A stretch of DNA of 64,000 nucleotides from Xanthomonas indica (GCF_040529045.1 NZ_CP131914.1:1348501-1412500); one strand, 5' to 3'; counted from the first letter of the stretch, positions 55,796 through 64,000 are shown. The notes: generated from the sequence alone by a model not told the origin. Made by a program: numbers and translations.

Positions 55796-56470
55796 TCAGC
55801 GCCGCGGCGGCTTTGGGCTGGCCGGCGGCGGCACGCTGGGGGCCAGCGCGGTGGCGGCATCGGCCTGGCCCTGCTGCAGGGTCCAGCCGACCACGTCGCG
55901 GCCGAGTTGCGACAGCGCCTGGCCGAAGGCGTCGACCACCTGCGATTCTGCGGTGCCGGCGGCGGGTTCGGTCACCAGGAAGGTGCGCGAGGCGACCACG
56001 CGTTGGTCGGCGCTGTACAGCAGCTTGGCGTTGAGCTCGATGGTCGCCGACGGCACCGCGCGCCCGGCGTAGTCCGATTCGAAACGGCGCAGGTCCAGCA
56101 GCAGCTTGTAGTCGGCGCGGATGCCGGTGCCGAGCCGGGCCACGCCCGGAATGCGTCCGGAATCCTCGAACGCGCGCAGCAGCATGTCCTCGAGCATGTC
56201 GGTGGCCGGTTGCGCCCAGCTGACGCCGCCGTATACCTGCAGTTCGTCCGGCGTGGGGCGCACCGCGATGCGCGCACTGTCGACCACGCGCGCGGCGCTG
56301 GGCTTGGTCAGCGCCAGTTGCCAGCGCACCTGCGGCCAGGCCGGGTCCGCGGTCACCCGCACGTCCGGCGCGTAGATCGTCACCGGCTCCTTGTTGCCGC
56401 CGGTCAGCGAACAGCCGGCCAGCAGCAGGGCCGGCACGGCGAGCAGGAGGAAGGCGCGCATCGGCTTCAT
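55796..56470 (-). CDS. ABC transport auxiliary lipoprotein (PqiC/YmbA type)
   Basis: The 224-residue protein has a lipoprotein signal (LLLAVPALLLAGC, lipobox LAGC) and an ABC_trans_aux domain (about residues 35-190; PDELQVYGGVSWAQPATDMLEDMLLRAFE). Such lipoproteins serve MCE transport systems at the outer membrane. A Pro-rich tail follows. Its ATG overlaps the mlaD-like stop by 4 bases, making it the last gene of the operon. Confidence 0.88.
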   Translation of the reverse strand: MKPMRAFLLLAVPALLLAGCSLTGGNKEPVTIYAPDVRVTADPAWPQVRWQLALTKPSAARVVDSARIAVRPTPDELQVYGGVSWAQPATDMLEDMLLRAFEDSGRIPGVARLGTGIRADYKLLLDLRRFESDYAGRAVPSATIELNAKLLYSADQRVVASRTFLVTEPAAGTAESQVVDAFGQALSQLGRDVVGWTLQQGQADAATALAPSVPPPASPKPPRR

Positions 56471-57393
56471 TTGGGTTTGAACTCCTTCGGGGCGTCGCGG
56501 CCGAGCAGGTAGCGCGCGGGGTTGTTGTCCAGGCGGTCGCTGACCCGGCGCAGGTCGCGGATCAGGCCGCGCAATTCGGTCAGGGTCGGGCCGAGCTGGC
56601 CGAGGCCGTCGTTGGCGAAGCTGTTGATCGCCGAGCGGTTCTCGCCAAGGATCTTGTCGGCATTGCCCGCGGCCGAATCCAGCTTGCTCAGCGTGTCCTC
56701 CAGCTTGTTCAGGATCGGCGGCAGCTGTTGCACCAGATTCTGGTCCAGGCGCTGGATGGTGCCGTTGGTGGTCTTGAGCGTGGTGTCTAGATTGCGCGCG
56801 GCGTCGCGCGCGCTGACGATCAGCGACTGCATGCCCTGGTCGCGGTCGGCCAGGCCGCCGCTGATCGTCTCCAGGTTGTGCAGGGTGGCGGTGATGCTGG
56901 CGACGTTGCGGTCGCTGAGGACCTCGTCCAGGCGCTCGACGATGCGGTTGGCGGTGTCGGTGATGTTCTGCAGCGCCGAGGGCGTGGTCTGGATGATCGG
57001 CGCGTCGCTGTTGTCGATCGAGGTCAGCGTCGGCGCTTCCGGCGTGCCGCCGGAGAGCTGGATGATCGACGGGCCGGTCAGGCTGGTGATGCCCAGCTTG
57101 GCGCGGGTGTCGCTCTTGATCGGCGTGGTCGAGTTGACCCGGATCCGCGCCACCACCTGGCGCGGGTCGTTCGGCGCCAGGGTCAGCTCGGTGATCGACC
57201 CCACCGCGATGCCGTTGTACTGCACCGGGCTGCCGACCGACAGGCCGGTCACCGCCTCGCGGAACACCACGCGGTATTCCTGCCAGGTGCGGTCGGAGGA
57301 GTACTTGGCGGCCCAGAGTCCGAACAGCAGCAGCGCGATTCCCACCACGATGGTGAAGGCGCCGATCAGCACGTAATTGGCTTTGGTTTCCAT
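56467..57393 (-). CDS. mlaD: MlaD-like MCE-domain protein
   Basis: The 308-residue protein is anchored by one N-terminal helix (residues 8-27) and has an MCE domain (about 38-115; YRVVFREAVTGLSVGSPVQYNGIAVGSI). A long helical C-terminus (about 150-290) could form a periplasmic needle or tunnel as in longer MCE proteins. It carries lipids between membranes. Start at METKANYVLIG (57393) was chosen over an upstream GC-rich extension. It is longer than E. coli MlaD (about 183 residues). Confidence 0.92.
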   Translation of the reverse strand: METKANYVLIGAFTIVVGIALLLFGLWAAKYSSDRTWQEYRVVFREAVTGLSVGSPVQYNGIAVGSITELTLAPNDPRQVVARIRVNSTTPIKSDTRAKLGITSLTGPSIIQLSGGTPEAPTLTSIDNSDAPIIQTTPSALQNITDTANRIVERLDEVLSDRNVASITATLHNLETISGGLADRDQGMQSLIVSARDAARNLDTTLKTTNGTIQRLDQNLVQQLPPILNKLEDTLSKLDSAAGNADKILGENRSAINSFANDGLGQLGPTLTELRGLIRDLRRVSDRLDNNPARYLLGRDAPKEFKPK

Positions 57394-57397
57394 GGGC

Positions 57398-58213
57398 TCA
57401 GGGGGTCTCGGTCCAGGCGGTCTTGGCATCGCGTGCGGCGCGGGCGCGCGGGCCGTGGAAATACTCTTGGATCCACGGATGGTCCACTTGCTCGATCTCG
57501 GCCAGCGGCGCGTTGGCGATGACCTTGCGGTCGGCCAGCACCGCCACGCGGTCGCAGATAGCGTACAAGGTGTCCAGATCGTGGGTGATGAGGAACACGG
57601 TCAGGCCCAGCGCTTCCTGCAGGGTGCGGATCAGCCGGTCGAAGGCGGCCGCGCCGATCGGGTCCAGGCCGGCGGTGGGTTCGTCCAGGAACAGCAGTGG
57701 CGGGTCCAGCGCCAGCGCGCGCGCCAGCCCGGCGCGCTTGCGCATGCCGCCGGACAGCTGCGAGGGCAGCTTGTTCAATGCATCGGCGGGCAGGCCGGCC
57801 AGCTTCACCTTGAGCAGCGCCAGTTCGTAATGCCAGCTGTCGGGCAGTTCACCGAAATGCTCCTTCAGCGGCACCTGCACGTTCTCGCCGACGGTCAGCG
57901 AAGAGAACAGCGCGCCGTCCTGGAACAGCACGCCGGTGTTGCGCTCCACGTGCAGGCGATCGGCGCGGCGCCCGGAATCGGTATCCACGCCGAGCACCTG
58001 GATCTTGCCGGCATCGGGGTCGCGCAGGCCGAGGATGGTGCGCATCAGCACCGACTTGCCGGTGCCCGAGCCGCCGACCACGCCGAGAATCTCGCCGCGG
58101 CGCACGTCCAGGTCCAGGTCCTCGTGCACGGTCTGGCTGCCGAAGCGATTGACCAGGCCGCGGACGGAGATGGCCAGTTCGGGATTGGGGATTTGGGATT
58201 CGGGATTGGTCAA
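57398..58213 (-). CDS. mlaF: MlaF-like ABC transporter ATPase
   Basis: The 271-residue ATPase powers the MCE lipid transporter. Walker A is GGSGTGKS, the signature is SQLSGGMRKRAGLARA and Walker B is LLFLDEPTAGLDPIG. The only usable start in frame is TTG 58213; the first 11 residues (MTNPESQIPNP) are encoded by a dispersed heptamer repeat, so the native start may have been replaced when the repeat arrived. The homologous region starts at about ISVRGLVNRFG. Confidence 0.92.
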   Translation of the reverse strand: MTNPESQIPNPELAISVRGLVNRFGSQTVHEDLDLDVRRGEILGVVGGSGTGKSVLMRTILGLRDPDAGKIQVLGVDTDSGRRADRLHVERNTGVLFQDGALFSSLTVGENVQVPLKEHFGELPDSWHYELALLKVKLAGLPADALNKLPSQLSGGMRKRAGLARALALDPPLLFLDEPTAGLDPIGAAAFDRLIRTLQEALGLTVFLITHDLDTLYAICDRVAVLADRKVIANAPLAEIEQVDHPWIQEYFHGPRARAARDAKTAWTETP

Positions 58214-58284
58214 GGCAACAGCTCCCGCACGGGTGCGCAGCGCCCGGCTTCAACCAATCCCCAATCTCCAATCTCCAATCCCGG
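58180..58284. repeat. Heptamer-repeat hairpin element between mlaE and mlaF
   Basis: Two ~30-bp inverted repeats made of GGGATTN heptamers (58180-58209 and 58255-58284) flank 45 bp. Only four or so positions mismatch. The element fills the mlaE-mlaF gap and enters the mlaF coding region. The same heptamers form the arms of the element at 5412-5716. Confidence 0.8.
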
Positions 58285-58290
58285 CTCCAT
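58210..58290 (-). CDS. Candidate 26-codon coupling mini-ORF between mlaE and mlaF
   Basis: On the minus strand an ATG at 58290 overlaps the mlaE stop by one base (TGATG). The frame encodes 26 residues (MEPGLEIGDWGLVEAG...) and its TGA overlaps the TTG start of mlaF (TTGA). The peptide comes from repeat sequence and is unlikely to have its own function, but reading it would carry ribosomes from mlaE to mlaF. Translation is inferred only. Confidence 0.3.
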   Translation of the reverse strand: MEPGLEIGDWGLVEAGRCAPVRELLP

Positions 58291-59402
58291 CACCACCCCA
58301 TGTTCATGAACCACAGCGCGGCGATCGCGTCGATGATGATCACCAGCGAGATCGTCTGCACCACGCTGGAGGTGGTGCGCTCGCCGACGGACTGGGCGGT
58401 GCCTTCCACGCGCAGCCCTTCCAGGCAGCCGATCAGGCCGATCACGATGGCGAAGATCGGCGCCTTGGACAGGCCCACCAGCATGTGCCGGATCTGGATG
58501 GTGTCGTGCATGCGCGCCAGGTACATCTGCGGCGGGATGCCCAGGTCGAAGGCGCCGACGGTGACGCCACCGGCCAGGCCGGCGATCATCGCCACGAAGG
58601 TCAGCAGCGGCAGCATCAGCAGCAGCGCCACCAGCCGCGGGATCACCAGCAGGTCCATCGGGTCCAGGCCCAGGGTCTGGATCGCGTCGACCTCTTCGCG
58701 CGCCTTCATCGCGCCGATCTGCGCGGTGAAGGCGCTGGCGGTGCGCCCGGCCAGCACGATCGCGGTCAGCAGCACCGCGAACTCGCGCAGGAAGGCGATG
58801 CTGACCAGCTCCACCACATAGATCTCGGCGCCGAAGTCGCGCAGGATGGTGGAGCCGAGGAAGGCGATCACCGCGCCGACCAGGTAGGACAGCAGCGCCA
58901 CCAGTGGTACCGCGTCCAGGCCGACCTGCTCCATGTGGTGCACGGTGGCGGTCAGGCGGAACCGGCGCGGCGCGTGCAGCAGCCGCAGCAACTTGACCAG
59001 GGTCTCGCCAAGGAAGCCGACCAGGGCGACGATTTCCTTGCCGTTGCGGTGGACCGCGTAGCCCAGGCGCTCCAGCGCCGCGGCGAAGCCGTAGTCGCGC
59101 TTGCGCTTGGGGCGGTCGTCGGCCACGTCCTCGATGGTGGAGACCAGCGCGCGGTGATCCTGGCGGAAATCCAGCGCCTCGTGGGCGATGCCGTTGCGCG
59201 TGGCGTAGCGCATCAACTGCAGCACCCCGGCCGAATCCAGCTGGGCGATGCCGCTGGCGTCGATGCCGGTGGTGCCGGCCGGCATGCCGCGCAGCACTTC
59301 CGAGGAGGCCAGGGCCGTGGCCAGGGTCCAACTGCCGGTCAGCCGCACCCGCGAGGGGTCTCGGTCGTCCTGGCTGAGTTTGGGCGGTTGCGGTTCGATC
59401 AT
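58290..59402 (-). CDS. mlaE: MlaE-like permease with N-terminal STAS domain
   Basis: The 370-residue protein joins an N-terminal STAS-like domain (about residues 1-100; GIDASGIAQLDSAGVLQLMRYA) to an MlaE permease (about 115-370; five to six membrane helices, LREFAVLLTAIVLAGRTASAFTAQIGAMKAREEVDA). In E. coli the STAS role is a separate protein, MlaB. The permease binds MlaF and MlaD to move phospholipids. It is the first gene of the operon and diverges from the ThrE-type gene. Confidence 0.93.
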   Translation of the reverse strand: MIEPQPPKLSQDDRDPSRVRLTGSWTLATALASSEVLRGMPAGTTGIDASGIAQLDSAGVLQLMRYATRNGIAHEALDFRQDHRALVSTIEDVADDRPKRKRDYGFAAALERLGYAVHRNGKEIVALVGFLGETLVKLLRLLHAPRRFRLTATVHHMEQVGLDAVPLVALLSYLVGAVIAFLGSTILRDFGAEIYVVELVSIAFLREFAVLLTAIVLAGRTASAFTAQIGAMKAREEVDAIQTLGLDPMDLLVIPRLVALLLMLPLLTFVAMIAGLAGGVTVGAFDLGIPPQMYLARMHDTIQIRHMLVGLSKAPIFAIVIGLIGCLEGLRVEGTAQSVGERTTSSVVQTISLVIIIDAIAALWFMNMGW

Positions 59403-59501
59403 GGGGGCGTCCGGTGCGCGAGCATACCTGTTTCGCCCGTGTTGCAGATGTGGTGATCGCGACGGGTGGCCGGGCGCGGCGTTCGCGCCATACTAGCCGA
59501 C

Positions 59502-60761
59502 ATGCCCGCCGCTCCCACCGTCAGCCCCTCCGCCACCGCGACCTACGCGCAGCGCATCGCCTTCGTCTCCGACATCGCCGGGCGACTGCACACCTATGGC
59601 ACCACCGCGCAGCGGCTGGAGGCGGCGGTGGTGGCACTGGCGCAGCAACTGGACCTGGACTGCGAACCCTGGTCCAACCCGACCGGGCTGATCCTCAGCT
59701 TCAGCGACCCGACCAAGGCGATCGGCTCCAGCGACATCACCCGCGTGGTGCGGCTGGCGCCGGGCGATAACGACCTGCACAAGCTCAGCGTCGCCGACCG
59801 CATCGCCGACGACGTGGCCAGTGGGCGCATGAGCGTGGCCCAGGGCCACACCGCGCTGCGCCAGTTGGACCAGCCGCCGGGACCGCGCTGGATCGCGATG
59901 CAGGTGCTCGGCTTCGGTCTGGCCGCGGCCGGCGTGGCCGGGCTGTGGCGCCTGCCGTGGCTGGACATCGCCACCGCCACCGCGATCGGCCTGCTGATCG
60001 GCGTGCTCACCCAGCTCACCGACAAGCGCCCGGCGACCAAGGAAGCCAACGACGCGCTGGCGGCGCTGCTGGCCGGTTTCGTCGCGACCCTGGTGGCCAG
60101 TTTCGTCGCGCCGCTGAATCTCAATACGGTGATCATCGCCTCGCTGGTGGTGCTGCTGCCGGGTATGGCGCTGACCAATGCGGTCAACGAACTGACCAGC
60201 CAGCACTGGGTTTCGGGCACGGCGCGCTTCGCTGGTGCGGTCACCACCATCGTCAAGCTGACCGTCGGCGCGGTGATCGCGGTGACCCTGGCGCAACTGC
60301 TCGGCCTGGAGCCGATGGTGCGCGCGTCGCGGCCGCAACACGGCTGGGTGGAATGGGCCTCGCTGCTGGTGGCCGCCTACGCGTTCGCGCTGCTGTTCAA
60401 GGCCAGCGGTCGCGATTATCCGTTCGTGATGGCCGCTTCGGTGGCCGGCTATACGATCGCGCGCTTCGCCGGCGACGCCTGGGGCAGCCCGGTCGGCATC
60501 TTCCTGTCGGCGATGGTGCTGACCGCGGCCGGCAATCTGTTCGGGCGCATCGTGCAGCGGCCGGGGGCGCTGGTGCGGCTGCCGGGAATCATCATGCTGG
60601 TGCCCGGCAGCGCCAGCCTGCGCGGGTTGCTGACCCTGGTCCAGCAGCAGGACGTGCTCGGCGGACAATCGGCGCTGCTGACGGTGACCAATATCGTGAT
60701 GGCGCTGGTTGCCGGCCTGTTGTTCGGCAATCTTCTGGTGCCGGCGCGCAAGAATCTTTGA
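59502..60761 (+). CDS. ThrE-family threonine/serine exporter
   Basis: The 419-residue protein has a soluble N-terminal region (about residues 1-120; ThrE N-domain with LHTYGTTAQRLEAAV) and about ten membrane helices in two sets. The DUF1212/DUF3815-type modules are fused in one chain, as in Corynebacterium ThrE. Export of threonine or serine is the family role; the substrate here is not proven. The ATG at 59502 avoids a short upstream extension. Confidence 0.87.
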   Translation: MPAAPTVSPSATATYAQRIAFVSDIAGRLHTYGTTAQRLEAAVVALAQQLDLDCEPWSNPTGLILSFSDPTKAIGSSDITRVVRLAPGDNDLHKLSVADRIADDVASGRMSVAQGHTALRQLDQPPGPRWIAMQVLGFGLAAAGVAGLWRLPWLDIATATAIGLLIGVLTQLTDKRPATKEANDALAALLAGFVATLVASFVAPLNLNTVIIASLVVLLPGMALTNAVNELTSQHWVSGTARFAGAVTTIVKLTVGAVIAVTLAQLLGLEPMVRASRPQHGWVEWASLLVAAYAFALLFKASGRDYPFVMAASVAGYTIARFAGDAWGSPVGIFLSAMVLTAAGNLFGRIVQRPGALVRLPGIIMLVPGSASLRGLLTLVQQQDVLGGQSALLTVTNIVMALVAGLLFGNLLVPARKNL

Positions 60762-60772
60762 ATCCGGTAATA

Positions 60773-60800
60773 AAAAACGCCGGCATGCGCCGGCGTTTTT
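60773..60800. terminator. Bidirectional rho-independent terminator
   Basis: Stem AAAAACGCCGGC (60773-60784) / GCCGGCGTTTTT (60789-60800) with an ATGC loop serves the convergent ThrE-type (+) and H-NS-family (-) genes. Confidence 0.9.
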
Positions 60801-60822
60801 CGTCGGTATTTCCGTTGCCGGA

Positions 60823-61284
60823 TCAGGCTTTCGGCGCGGTGCTCTTGCTGGCCTTCTTGGCGACGCGCTTGACCGCCTTCTTGGCGGTTTTCTTGGCCGG
60901 TGCGGCGGACTTGGCAGCGCCACCGGCGATCAGGAAATCCTCGACCTTCTTGCCCTTGGCGACCAGGTCGGCCAGCCAGCGCGGCTGCTTGCCGCGGCCG
61001 GTCCAGGTTTCGGCGGCATTGGCGGGATTGCGGTATTTCGGCGGTACCTTGCCCAGTTTGCGGCCCGGCTTCGGGCCCGGCTTGCCGGCCTTGCGGCCGC
61101 GTGCGGCGGGAGCGCCGCCGAAGACTTCCTCGATGCTGTAGCCGTGGCTCTTGGCCAGACGGGTCAACTGGGTGCGGACCTTGGCGATGGGAGTGCGCTT
61201 GGCGACGATGGACTGCTGCTTCTTGGCGGTCTTGATGAGGGCGCCCAATTGCTTGGCCGACAGGCCGCTGAGATCGATGGTCAT
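60823..61284 (-). CDS. H-NS family nucleoid protein with histone-like tail
   Basis: The 153-residue protein has an N-terminal helical oligomerisation segment (about 1-45) and the H-NS DNA-binding core (about 75-120) with KYRNPANAAETWTGRGKQPRW. The last ~25 residues are a Lys/Ala-rich tail (KKTAKKAVKRVAKKASKS) like eukaryotic H1 or bacterial Hc1 proteins. It probably silences AT-rich foreign DNA, which in this window would include the LPS island. Start at MTIDLSGLSAKQLG (61284). Its 3' end abuts the terminator at 60773-60800. Confidence 0.9.
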   Translation of the reverse strand: MTIDLSGLSAKQLGALIKTAKKQQSIVAKRTPIAKVRTQLTRLAKSHGYSIEEVFGGAPAARGRKAGKPGPKPGRKLGKVPPKYRNPANAAETWTGRGKQPRWLADLVAKGKKVEDFLIAGGAAKSAAPAKKTAKKAVKRVAKKASKSTAPKA

Positions 61285-61500
61285 CTTTACTCCGGAAAAT
61301 GGGTGGTGGCCTTCCGCCATTCCCTGGCAGCGCAGAATCATAATGATGCCGAATCAGCTTGACAAATATCCGGCTTATTCGCGTCCGGGTATCTGCGAAC
61401 GCAATCCCCTGGAATATGTCCTTATGGATTCATGCCGGACGTATTCAATTGCGGCGATACTCTGTCGGTTTCGCCCATGTGGCGTGATGGTGGCGTAAAG
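61285..61500 (-). promoter_or_regulatory. Promoter region of the H-NS-family gene
   Basis: About 215 bp between the H-NS gene and the proS terminator contain no gene. It is notably AT-rich for this genome (for example around 61345-61385), which fits an autoregulated H-NS-family promoter. No exact operator is visible. Confidence 0.4.
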
Positions 61501-61502
61501 AA

Positions 61503-61531
61503 AAAGGGCCGGGATATCGTCCCGGCCCTTT
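61503..61531 (-). terminator. Rho-independent terminator of proS
   Basis: Perfect stem AAAGGGCCGGGA (61503-61514) / TCCCGGCCCTTT (61520-61531) with loop TATCG, followed on the minus strand by a U-rich stretch. It begins two bases past the proS stop. Confidence 0.9.
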
Positions 61532-61533
61532 GG

Positions 61534-63228
61534 TCATGCCTGCAATCGGGCCAGCAAGGTGGCACGATCGAGGTGTTCGGCATCGCCGCCGCTGCGCGCG
61601 CGATATTCGAAGGTGCCGGCGGCCAAGCCCCGTTCCGAGACCACCACCCGGTGCGGCACGCCGATCAGTTCGATATCGGCGAACATCGCGCCGGGGCGCA
61701 GGCCGCGGTCGTCCAGCACCGCGTCCAGCCCGGCCTGCTGCAGTTCCGCCAGCAACGCTTCGCCGGCGGCGTCCACCGCCGCGTCGCGCTTGGGATTGAT
61801 CACGCACACCGCCACCGTCCACGGCGCCATCGGCTGCGGCCAGCGGATGCCGACGTCGTCGTGGTTCTGCTCGATCGCCGCGGCGACGATGCGGGAAATG
61901 CCGATGCCGTAGCAGCCCATCGCCAGCGTCACGGTCTTGCCGTTCTCGTCCACCACGGTGGCGTCCAGCGCCTGCGCATACTGGCGGCCGAGCTGGAACA
62001 CATGGCCGACCTCGATGCCGCGCGCCAGGCGGATCTCGCCGCCGTCGTGGGCGCGTTCGCCTTCGACCACGTTGCGCAGGTCGGCGACGGCGTCCGGTTC
62101 CGGCAGGTCGCGGCCCCAGTTGACCCCGGCCAGGTGGAAGCCGGACTCGTTGGCGCCGACCACGAAGTCGGCCAGCGCCGCCACGTCGCGGTCGGCGACC
62201 ACGCGGATCGGCTGGCGCGGGCTCAGCGGGCCGAGGAAGCCCGGTTCGCTGCCCAGGTGCGCGCGGATCTCGGCCTCGTTGGCCATGCGGTAACCGGCCA
62301 GGCCGGCGACCTTGCCCAGCTTGATCTCGTTGATCGTGTGATCGCCGCGCACCAGCGCCAGCACGAAGGTCTCGCCGGCCATCACCGCCACCGACTTGAC
62401 CGTGCGCTGCAGCGGGATGCCGAGCAGCTCGGCTACCGCCTCGCAGGTCTTCTGGGTGGGCGTGGCGACCTTGCGCAGGTCCTCGCCTGCCGCCGCGCGC
62501 GGCGCCGGCGCTGCGGCGATCGCCGCCTCGACGTTGGCCGCGTAGTCCGAGCCGGTGGAGAACGCCAGCGAATCCTCGCCGGAGGCGGCCAGCACGTGGA
62601 ATTCCTGCGAGGCGTCGCCGCCGATGTCGCCCGAATCGGCCTGCACCGCGCGGAACTGCAGGCCCAGGCGGGTGAAGATGCGGGTGTAGGCCGCCTTCAT
62701 GTTCTCGTATTCGCGTGCCAGGTCCTCGTCGCTGAGGTGGAACGAATAGGCGTCCTTCATCAGGAACTCGCGCGCACGCATCACCCCGAAGCGCGGGCGG
62801 ATCTCGTCGCGGAACTTGGTCTGGATCTGGTAGAAGTTGACCGGCAGCTGCTTGTAGCTGCTCAGCTCCTGCCGCGCGAAATCGGCGGCGGCCTCTTCGG
62901 CGGTTGGGCTGTAGCAGTAGTCCTGTTCCTTGCGGTCCTGCATGCGCAGCATCAGCCCGCCGAACTTGCTCCAGCGTCCGGTGGCATCCCACAGCTCGCG
63001 CGGCTGGATGGTCGGGAACAGCACTTCCACCGCGCCGGCGCGGTTCATTTCCTCGCGCACCACGGTTTCCACCTTGCGCAGCACGCGCAGGCCCAGCGGC
63101 GACCAGGTGTACAGGCCGGAGGCGAGCTTGCGGATCATGCCCGCGCGCAGCATCAGCTGGTGGCTGACCAGTTCGGCGTCGGCCGGGGTTTCCTTGGTGG
63201 TGTGCAGGTGGAACTGGGAAAGGCGCAT
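61534..63228 (-). CDS. proS: Prolyl-tRNA synthetase (bacterial type with editing insertion)
   Basis: The 564-residue class II synthetase charges tRNA-Pro. Motif 2 is in [26 protein letters not shown], motif 3 in [21 protein letters not shown], and the YbaK-like editing insertion (about residues 220-390) lies between them. The anticodon-binding domain is C-terminal. ATG 63228 gives the family start [19 protein letters not shown]. Confidence 0.97.
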   Translation of the reverse strand: MRLSQFHLHTTKETPADAELVSHQLMLRAGMIRKLASGLYTWSPLGLRVLRKVETVVREEMNRAGAVEVLFPTIQPRELWDATGRWSKFGGLMLRMQDRKEQDYCYSPTAEEAAADFARQELSSYKQLPVNFYQIQTKFRDEIRPRFGVMRAREFLMKDAYSFHLSDEDLAREYENMKAAYTRIFTRLGLQFRAVQADSGDIGGDASQEFHVLAASGEDSLAFSTGSDYAANVEAAIAAAPAPRAAAGEDLRKVATPTQKTCEAVAELLGIPLQRTVKSVAVMAGETFVLALVRGDHTINEIKLGKVAGLAGYRMANEAEIRAHLGSEPGFLGPLSPRQPIRVVADRDVAALADFVVGANESGFHLAGVNWGRDLPEPDAVADLRNVVEGERAHDGGEIRLARGIEVGHVFQLGRQYAQALDATVVDENGKTVTLAMGCYGIGISRIVAAAIEQNHDDVGIRWPQPMAPWTVAVCVINPKRDAAVDAAGEALLAELQQAGLDAVLDDRGLRPGAMFADIELIGVPHRVVVSERGLAAGTFEYRARSGGDAEHLDRATLLARLQA

Positions 63229-63328
63229 CGAGGGGCTTCGCAGACGGCGGGTCGCCCATTTTGCCAGTCATTGCCGGCGCTGCGGGCATCGCCCGCGGCC
63301 GGCCCGGCGCGTTCGGGGTGCGTGCGGG

Positions 63329-63721
63329 TTACCTGGCGGGTGCGGCCGCCGGGGTGCAGTAGGCCTTGATCGCGGCCTCGGCCAGGGCCTTCTGCGAGGC
63401 GCGCTGGGATTCGTCCAGTTCCCCGTCCGGCTTGCCGTCGCCATCGCTGTCGGTGGTGATCTTGCCGGGCTTGTTGAGGATGTCCAGGTTCTTGCGCGCG
63501 GTCAGGCACTGGCCGTTCTCGGCCGGGGCCGCCGCGGGCGTCTCGGCCGGGGCGTCGCCGCGGGTGTCGACCTTGCGGACCTGGTACTTGCCGCCGGCGG
63601 GCGGGGTCTCGGCATAGTGGGTGACGCCCTGCGCGTCCTTCCATTGGTACAGGGTGGTGGCGCCGAGCATGCCGCTGACGGCGAGCAGGGGCAGGCAGCA
63701 AAGCCGGGGCAGGACGCGCAT
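63329..63721 (-). CDS. DUF4124 domain exported protein
   Basis: The 130-residue protein has a signal peptide (LPRLCCLPLLAVSGMLGA) and an N-terminal DUF4124 domain (ATTLYQWKDAQGVTHYAETPPAGG), then a linker and a C-terminal segment with DSDGDGKPDGE that resembles a calcium-binding or thrombospondin-3-type loop. Function unknown. ATG 63721 was chosen because it starts the signal peptide. It lies 100 bases upstream of proS on the same strand. Confidence 0.82.
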   Translation of the reverse strand: MRVLPRLCCLPLLAVSGMLGATTLYQWKDAQGVTHYAETPPAGGKYQVRKVDTRGDAPAETPAAAPAENGQCLTARKNLDILNKPGKITTDSDGDGKPDGELDESQRASQKALAEAAIKAYCTPAAAPAR

Positions 63722-63798
63722 CTCGGTCTCCAGGGCGCGGCGGGAGCGCCGATTGCAGCACCCGCCGACGGGCCTGGCAAGTCGATTAGACTGACGGG

Positions 63799-64000
63799 AT
63801 GGACCCATCCCGACCGCCCCCCCGTTCGCGCACCATCTACCTGCTGCCGAACCTGTTCACCACCGCCGGCCTGTTCTCCGGTTTCTACGCCATCATCGCC
63901 GCCGCCAACGGCCAGTTCGTGCACGCCAGCGTGGCGGTGTTCGTGGCCGCGGTGATGGACGGGCTGGACGGGCGCGTGGCGCGGCTGACCGGCACCAGCA
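63799..64000 (+). CDS. pssA: CDP-diacylglycerol-serine O-phosphatidyltransferase, 3' end outside the window
   Basis: The first 67 residues are present. They show a short polar N-terminus, a first membrane helix (YLLPNLFTTAGLFSGFYAII) and the start of the CDP-alcohol phosphotransferase motif, MDGLDGRVARLTGTS (DG..AR). The enzyme makes phosphatidylserine in phospholipid synthesis. The frame runs off the right edge without a stop. PssA is favoured over PgsA by the N-terminal sequence. Confidence 0.88.
   Translation, partial: MDPSRPPPRSRTIYLLPNLFTTAGLFSGFYAIIAAANGQFVHASVAVFVAAVMDGLDGRVARLTGTS

Noticed and set aside
55448-56512. 354-residue plus-strand frame across the tandem array and Mla lipoprotein gene
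   Set aside because: It is produced by the repeat units and the antisense of the lipoprotein gene; the sequence has no protein-family features.

Overview
The window is a chromosomal segment of a high-GC gammaproteobacterium, almost certainly Xanthomonas or a very close relative. The main reasons are the O-antigen/LPS gene block lying between a cystathionine gamma-synthase gene (metB) and etfA, the neighbouring rmlBACD, xanA-xanB and CoA-transferase genes, and the many short 'GGGATTCGGGATT' and 'GTGGGAGGGACTTCAGTCCC' repeats. All are typical of Xanthomonas genomes. This rests on gene order and family recognition; no database search was possible. || Layout. 0-5.4 kb: 3' part of a copper P-type ATPase, a small metal-binding protein, a Cds1-like PLP enzyme and oligopeptidase A. 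5.4-11.5 kb: an inverted-repeat element, a proline-rich SH3 protein, fabA-fabB, dinB, a decayed type I-C-like CRISPR array with no cas genes, and gph. 11.5-16.7 kb: a B12 receptor gene behind a cobalamin riboswitch, a TfoX-C protein, free-methionine-sulfoxide reductase, bioD, a phasin gene with a likely PhaR-type operator, and queD. 16.9-23.8 kb: DEAD-box helicase, FAH and maleylacetoacetate isomerase, pilU, and a DUF4398/OmpA-like pair. 24.0-26.6 kb: Cbs and MetB (transsulfuration). || 26.6-40.9 kb is the LPS island. It has visibly lower GC and different codon use from its flanks, and most genes overlap by 4 nt. It encodes an ABC-type O-polysaccharide exporter (Wzm plus Wzt with a long C-terminal domain), a DUF4214/coiled-coil/methyltransferase protein, Gmd and Rmd (GDP-D-rhamnose), a three-module glycosyltransferase, an initial GT4, a GT-C-like membrane protein, a lipoprotein, GtrA and a GtrB-like GT2. 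The last four look like a periplasmic decoration module. || 41.1-55.3 kb returns to the high-GC core: etfBA, rmlBACD (dTDP-L-rhamnose), xanB/xanA (GDP-mannose, the precursor for Gmd), a two-subunit 3-oxoacid CoA-transferase, a WbsX-RgpF glycan protein wedged between core genes, ETF-ubiquinone oxidoreductase and AlkB. || 55.3-64 kb: a three-copy ~164-bp tandem repeat, an Mla/MCE lipid transport operon (mlaE-mlaF-mlaD plus lipoprotein) with a repeat-derived hairpin and mini-ORF between mlaE and mlaF, a ThrE-type exporter, an H-NS family protein with a histone-like tail, proS, a DUF4124 protein and the 5' end of pssA. || The genes work together mainly in envelope building: XanA/XanB feed GDP-mannose to Gmd/Rmd, Rml enzymes supply dTDP-L-rhamnose, island transferases build the chain, Wzm/Wzt export it, and Mla genes maintain the outer membrane that carries it. 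No tRNA, rRNA, intact insertion sequence or integrase was seen.
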